From Cyclaneusma minus (taxonomy: Eukaryota; Ascomycota; Leotiomycetes; Marthamycetales; Marthamycetaceae): 64,000 nt of DNA. Where the stretch lies: contig JAKZHN010000010.1 of NCBI GenBank assembly GCA_037179335.1, positions 999,870-1,063,869 of the forward strand, read 5' to 3'. Shown here one piece after another: positions 59,400-64,000 of the stretch (positions within the stretch are counted from its first letter, which is position 1; every line of letters starts with the position of its first letter). Made by a program: the position numbers and the translations under genes. The notes beneath the pieces were generated by a model. The model ran no database searches. It was not told the DNA's origin and saw only the letters and a program-made list of their open reading frames with translations.

Positions 59400-61435
59400 T
59401 CAGCTCACGTCCGGCAGACGTACGGCGATGTCGCCGGACTGGGTGATGTAGCGTACCCAGGGCAAGGAGGGGTATTGCAACTATAAAAACACGGAAGTCA
59501 GCAACGGCACCTGCAAGATGGGTTTCAAATGTCCAGAAAGTATGTGGGGGTGAGGAGATGGCAGATGGGAAGGCGAAAAAGGAGGGGGGGTGGAAAATCA
59601 GATGCCCTCGAAACGAGTACGACGTCGGAGAGCCGCACGCGCTTGCGGCAGTTGTGTTAGGAGCGGAGAGAGTGGTATTGTGTAACAGTGGGGAAAATAT
59701 GACAGTGGAGATCGTAAATGAGCATGGTCTCCGAGCCGCATGAGGTTGCACGGCACTACGCCGAGACGGGGCAGGGGGAGCGTTGAGAACGCGACGAGGC
59801 GGACCAGAGACGTAAGGGTGGGGTGGAAGTATGTTGAAGAAGTTGACGAGGTGACAAGGCCGACATGAGGAGGGAGTGGGGCAAAGGAGAAAACCCAGAA
59901 GAAGGCAAACAAGGCGACCAAGTGAGCCTGCAGTTCCCGAAAAGGAGCTTCGATGGGATCATGTGATACCAAGGGGCCGCCTTTGCGTAAGAGCCCACTT
60001 CTCGGTGAACCAAAGGGCTGTGACGAATGAAAAGGGAGTTCGAGAACATACCTTAGGCTCAATAATCTTCAAGTAGCGCACTTGAATGCCCGAAGTGGTG
60101 AAATAGGGGATCTCGAACTTGACGCTGATGGGTCTCTTGGCGCCCTTTCCTGCTCCTCCAACACCACCCATACTGCCACCAAATCCTCCCGTCATACCAC
60201 CACCGACCTCGTCGTCTCCCTTCACGCTAGGTAGACCCAACTCAGCACGCATGAGGAATTCTTTGTTGCCTCCAAACTGCTTGATCTTCCAGACTATGGC
60301 AGATTTCTCAGGGGCATAGTGTACTGATCCGATATTCGTGCGGAATCGAGGCGAGTCAGCGTCATCGGGGACGGGAACTATGATCTCGACGTTGTTTGCT
60401 GTGCTGCGTCGCTTGAATTGCGATCGCGCCTTCAGCATGTATTCGATTCGCGAGCCGCTGTGGCTTTCCACGATACACTCGACCCAGATCAGAGGCTTGA
60501 CTTGGGTGTTGAGTCGGTATGACATGAGCTCGAATTCGCCATCGGGTGGGATGAAGGAAATAGTCCTGTCGTTCTCAAACCGTGATAATCGGACACATTG
60601 GTGGAATTTCACGTCCTCCATCTCAATCGCTTTTCCTCGTGTTGCACGGCCTGTTGTCTCAAACATGACTTTGTCGTTCAAGCCCAGGCGTAACTCGGGC
60701 ATTCCTGATAGATAACACTTCATCTTGACAGCTCCTAGAATCTCGGAGCGAAGCACGTTGCCACTCGACGAAACGAGGAGGTTGAGCGATTCGATGACGT
60801 CCAGGAACACCTCGTTTTTGCGATATCGGATTCCTTCTGATCTCCACGAGACAGCATTTGTGACAGCTATTGGTGGCCTTGCTTGGACTTCTAGCTTATG
60901 AGACTCCTGGGTGATGTATTCTTGTAAGATCTTCGATTCGGTGGTTTGCGGGTAGCCGAAGTCCATCATCTCGTCCAGGAGTTCGTAGATGATGACAAAG
61001 TTATCTCGTATCGATTCTTCTTCGAGTTCTTTGAAGTATTCGGTAAAGACCTCCACGATCTTGTGGAGGAAAAGGAGAATCTCGGCGGCATTGGTATTGC
61101 GCTTGGTTAATGCGAGGAGGTAGAGGTTGTTATGTCTGATGTAGAGGTACTAGGGGTTAATTGTTAGACCACAGTGTCTCCTCAGCCGGCAGAAGTGGAC
61201 ATTTTATGATAGCGTACGTTGATTCCTTCATTGGAAAAGCAGGGTGGCACGGCTGAGCTCTCTTCTTCTGCTTCACTAAGGAGGATAGGGAACTTCTCGA
61301 CGGCCGACATGGGAATGTCACCCCTGTAATTCCGCGCCAAAAGGGTCTACCAGACCGTTAGCCAATTGGTCACACGACGATCCGCGAGCTTATTACCTTG
61401 CCCTTGAGGTCGAGAAAGAAGACGGCGGAAGCCAT
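59400..61435 (-). CDS. APM1: AP-1 clathrin adaptor complex, mu subunit
   Basis: Mu1 recognises tyrosine-based sorting signals in AP-1 coats at the trans-Golgi and endosomes. Exons 61435-61397, 61346-61218, 61149-60052 and 59480-59400 join in phase to 448 residues, the usual length. The N-terminal longin-like domain starts MASAVFFLDLKGKTLLARNY. It continues through YLYIRHNNLYLLALTKRNTN and FTEYFKELEEESIRDNFVII. The mu-homology domain runs from about residue 170 (EGIRYRKNEVFLDVIESLNL) to the end. It includes FIPPDGEFELMSYRLN and the terminal LPWVRYITQSGDIAVRLP. A Gly-rich insert (GGGMTGGFGGSMGGVGG) lies in the C-terminal domain. The last intron is 571 bp, far longer than others here. Confidence 0.96.
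59481..60051 (-). other. Long last intron of APM1
   Basis: Donor GTATGT at 60051 and acceptor TTTTTATAG at 59481 bracket 571 bp. The flanking exons join IIEPK to LQYPSLPWVRYIT, which is contiguous in the family, so no exon is missing inside. Small unrelated frames occur on both strands. Confidence 0.85.
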
Positions 61436-62437
61436 GGTGAACGATGTTGAAAGAGACGTTGTTCCGGGAATCTATGGACAGTCTGCAAGCAGACCGATTT
61501 GCTCAGATTTCGTTGACCATGCGAGTCGCGAGATTGTGTAGTTTGAAGCTCCGCGAAACGTTGTGCGAGGGAATGCGGTCAGATGGCGGAGCTTTGATTT
61601 GGGATTGGTCTCTTGACAGCTGGAGGAGCTCTCCCTGGAAGGCCAACGTCCACTTGCGCCGCTTCGAGCTACAGCCAATGACAAGCACAGACGGAGGGGC
61701 TTAGTCACCAACAAAGTGGCTGCCTTGTGAGAGCCTGGAACTCTTATCGCCTGATAAGCCGTTGATGCTTAATTTCACGTCGATGTCTTCGCATTGTCGT
61801 ATTCCAGGTCGGCAGAGGTTCAATGGCTCCAGTCTTCCACTGACTCCAGTCGACTGAGACGTCGTGTCTTTCCACCACTGTCCATCCATCAGATGCGACT
61901 TGAGTGTGACAAAGGATTCCGGTCTTTTGCCCCTCAGCAAGTGCGAGCAACCCCACCATGACTTCCCCCGCTGATACTGCGAAGCTATTCGCAAACCTTG
62001 TCACCCCTATCCAAGAGGGATGGGATTTCAGCGTGATGGCCGAGGGGTGATCCCCCAGAGAAGTGGAGGCTTCATCAATTGATACGAGTAATTTATCAAC
62101 TTCTTGGCTGCCCATTTTGTTTCTAATTTACCTTGCCTCTACTACTAACTATTTGGAGGTCTGATACTACTTGGCGCAATTTAAGCATTTCCATGTTCAC
62201 GTAATGCTATGCCGCCGCCAAGATGAAAAGCACGGACAGACCACCTACGAGAGCCTCAGCACCGCACATGCTGTCTGACCAAAGGTCTTGGGCTTATGTT
62301 ACATCGTCGTTGAGATGAGCCTTCAATCCATGTCAAAGGAATACAGCGGTGGTGTACCTACCATACAAATCTAGACGGCCGGCCCGTAACCATCTCTTCT
62401 GTCACTAAGCCACTACTCCTCGCAGCATAAACCGAAG
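61436..62437. promoter_or_regulatory. Divergent promoter region APM1 / MRJP-like gene
   Basis: About 1 kb separates the start codons of two divergent genes and must hold both promoters. Short frames inside have no family resemblance. No specific motif can be assigned. Confidence 0.5.
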
Positions 62438-63834
62438 ATGTTGTATACACTGGCCGCTAGTCTCAGTCTCGTGGCTGCTGCCACAGCTCTCGGATACCCA
62501 GACCAAGACACTTGCCCGACTCCTCTCTCCGCCCTCCGTACCAGCAACACCACCGTCGGTATCTGTCCGTCAGACCTCGATGTGATCGGCGGAGAACTGG
62601 TTCCTGTTCATGACTCTACCAAGGCCCCGACTGGTATCGCTGTCGACCGGGATGCTAATATCTACTTCACCTACGCCCGCAACTCCGAGCCTCAGAACTG
62701 GACTTTGACTAAAGCTACCGGCTTTGACACCGAGGAGCCATGGCCGAGTGCTGAATGGCAGAACTGCGAGGAGGACCAAGATGCCAGCACTTGCTTTGTC
62801 AATGTACAGAACCTTGTGCTGGATGACAAAGGTCTCTTCTGGGTTATCGATTCGGGTGTTCCCTATGGAGCGTAAGATACTGTCGCTACTGGTTTGCACT
62901 TAAGCTGGAGATCTGACATCGTCGTAGGTCCTACCCACTGGTTGGCGGCCCTAAAATCATCTCATTCAACATCTCAACCGGCGAGGCGATTCGCACTTAC
63001 GTCTTCCCAGAGGAGCAATTTTACGCCAAGCTCCAGCTGAATGACCTCCGCATCAATAACAGCATTGGCACGGGCGGATATGCCTTCATTACCGATGACA
63101 CCAAGTACGGATCCATCTCTACCATTGACCTCGACACGGGTGATGTGGTGCGCCACTTGTACAACTCGACCTACACCAGTCCCGACTCTGGCTTCGTGTC
63201 CTTCTACAACGGCGAGGTGGTTCGGGCCTGGAACGGAACCACTGCTTCTCAGATTGGGTCTGGTAGCAACGGTATTGCTCTTGCCAGTGGGAACGTGTAC
63301 TGGAGTGTGAAGGCCTCGTACCGCTGGTACTTCGTTAGCCAAGAGACTTTGATCAAGAAGAACGTCACAGACGCCGAGATCATCGAAGAGATTCAGGTTC
63401 CAGGACAGATTCCTTCGGAGACAGCTGGCTACACTGCTGATGATCGCGGTCGCCTATACATCACCATCGCTGCTGTGAGTCCCAACGCGCTTTTGCCTAG
63501 CACTGAACGTATATAGCTGACCTGATTTTTACAGCAAAATGCCATTGTGTACATCGACACTCAGCAGTCTGAGGTCAACGAGACTATCAACGGCGTTGAG
63601 GGAGGTGGGTCCGGACCCGTTCCCACCGAGAACTACCTCGCTCTGATGAAGACGTCGGTGCGTTCTGGTCTGATTCAGCACGCCGACACGGCCTGCATTC
63701 TGGACGGCTGGTTGTACTTCGACACGAACCAGCAAGGTCTTGGGCCATGGTACCAGTACAACAACGTCGACAAGCGGGTTGGGCCGTTCAGGAGCTACAA
63801 GTACTGGATTGGAAGAGGCCCAGCTCCTGCGTAG
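62438..63834 (+). CDS. Secreted major royal jelly protein / Yellow family protein
   Basis: This is a six-bladed beta-propeller protein of the MRJP/Yellow family, which in fungi is secreted and of unknown activity. Exons 62438-62871, 62928-63474 and 63535-63834 join in phase to 426 residues; the introns are 56 and 60 bp. The signal peptide MLYTLAASLSLVAAATALG is clear. Family segments include PTGIAVDRDANIYFTYAR, NVQNLVLDDKGLFWVIDSGV, YAFITDDTKYGSISTIDLDT, GSNGIALASGNVYWSVKASY and the C-terminal DGWLYFDTNQQ. Several N-glycosylation sequons occur. Relation to SMP-30/lactonase propellers is possible in fold only. Its divergent partner APM1 suggests no functional link. Confidence 0.88.
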
Positions 63835-64000
63835 ATATCGTGTGCTGGAAAGATAGGGAGGTTCATTTCCAACCATGTAGAATAGAATATCTAGAAGATA
63901 TTGATTTAATCGGGCTAATTACTAGTCGTCAATTATGACTTAAAATGGCAGTTTAAAACTGAGAATACCGTGAGCGCTCATAGGTTTTAAATGCTTTCGA
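63835..64000. other. 3' flank of the MRJP-like gene
   Basis: AT-rich 3' flank running to the end of the window. Nothing distinct was noted. Confidence 0.5.

Overview
This is a stretch of nuclear chromosome from a filamentous ascomycete (Pezizomycotina). The evidence is short GT-AG introns (mostly about 50-90 bp), a fungal gene set (Tra1, epsin, Iks1 kinase, Opi1, AP-1 mu, Pex11, an NCS1 nucleobase permease, a NUP family protein, a royal-jelly/Yellow family protein), and one very AT-rich block full of stop codons that looks like the work of repeat-induced point mutation (RIP). Class is not resolved; AT-isochore genomes are known from Dothideomycetes and some Leotiomycetes. Gene models were built by hand from frames, splice signals and family resemblance. 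No tRNA, rRNA, CRISPR or operon structure was seen.

Layout. 1-13.7 kb is gene-rich and GC-balanced: the 3' half of TRA1 (+), PEX11-like (-), an epsin (-), and a phytanoyl-CoA-dioxygenase-like gene (-) that needs a frameshift at an A9 tract. About 13.7-40.3 kb is a 26.6 kb AT-rich block without intact genes. It resolves into a nested set of RIP-degraded LTR retrotransposons. A Ty1/copia element D (LTRs 14324-14512 and 38490-38681) was split by two Ty3/gypsy elements, A (17806-29253) and C (29497-36647). A itself carries a third, inverted gypsy element B (18102-23725). Each element keeps a candidate 5-bp target duplication. A degraded Tc1/mariner-type transposase lies at the right edge (about 39.0-40.1 kb).

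41.8-64 kb is gene-bearing again: an NCS1 permease (+) facing a NUP family gene (-) tail to tail, IKS1 (-), OPI1 (-), an unrecognised 311-residue protein (+), the AP-1 mu subunit (-) and a secreted MRJP/Yellow family protein (+). Intergenic stretches here are long, up to 4.2 kb.

Functional links. Most genes are independent housekeeping loci: SAGA/NuA4 scaffold, peroxisome division, endocytosis, clathrin sorting, phospholipid gene repression. The one pair that may work together is the NCS1 permease and the NUP protein, which could couple extracellular nucleoside processing to base uptake. I see no convincing new multi-gene system. The most informative structure is the nested, RIP-mutated retrotransposon block, followed by the frameshifted dioxygenase beside it.
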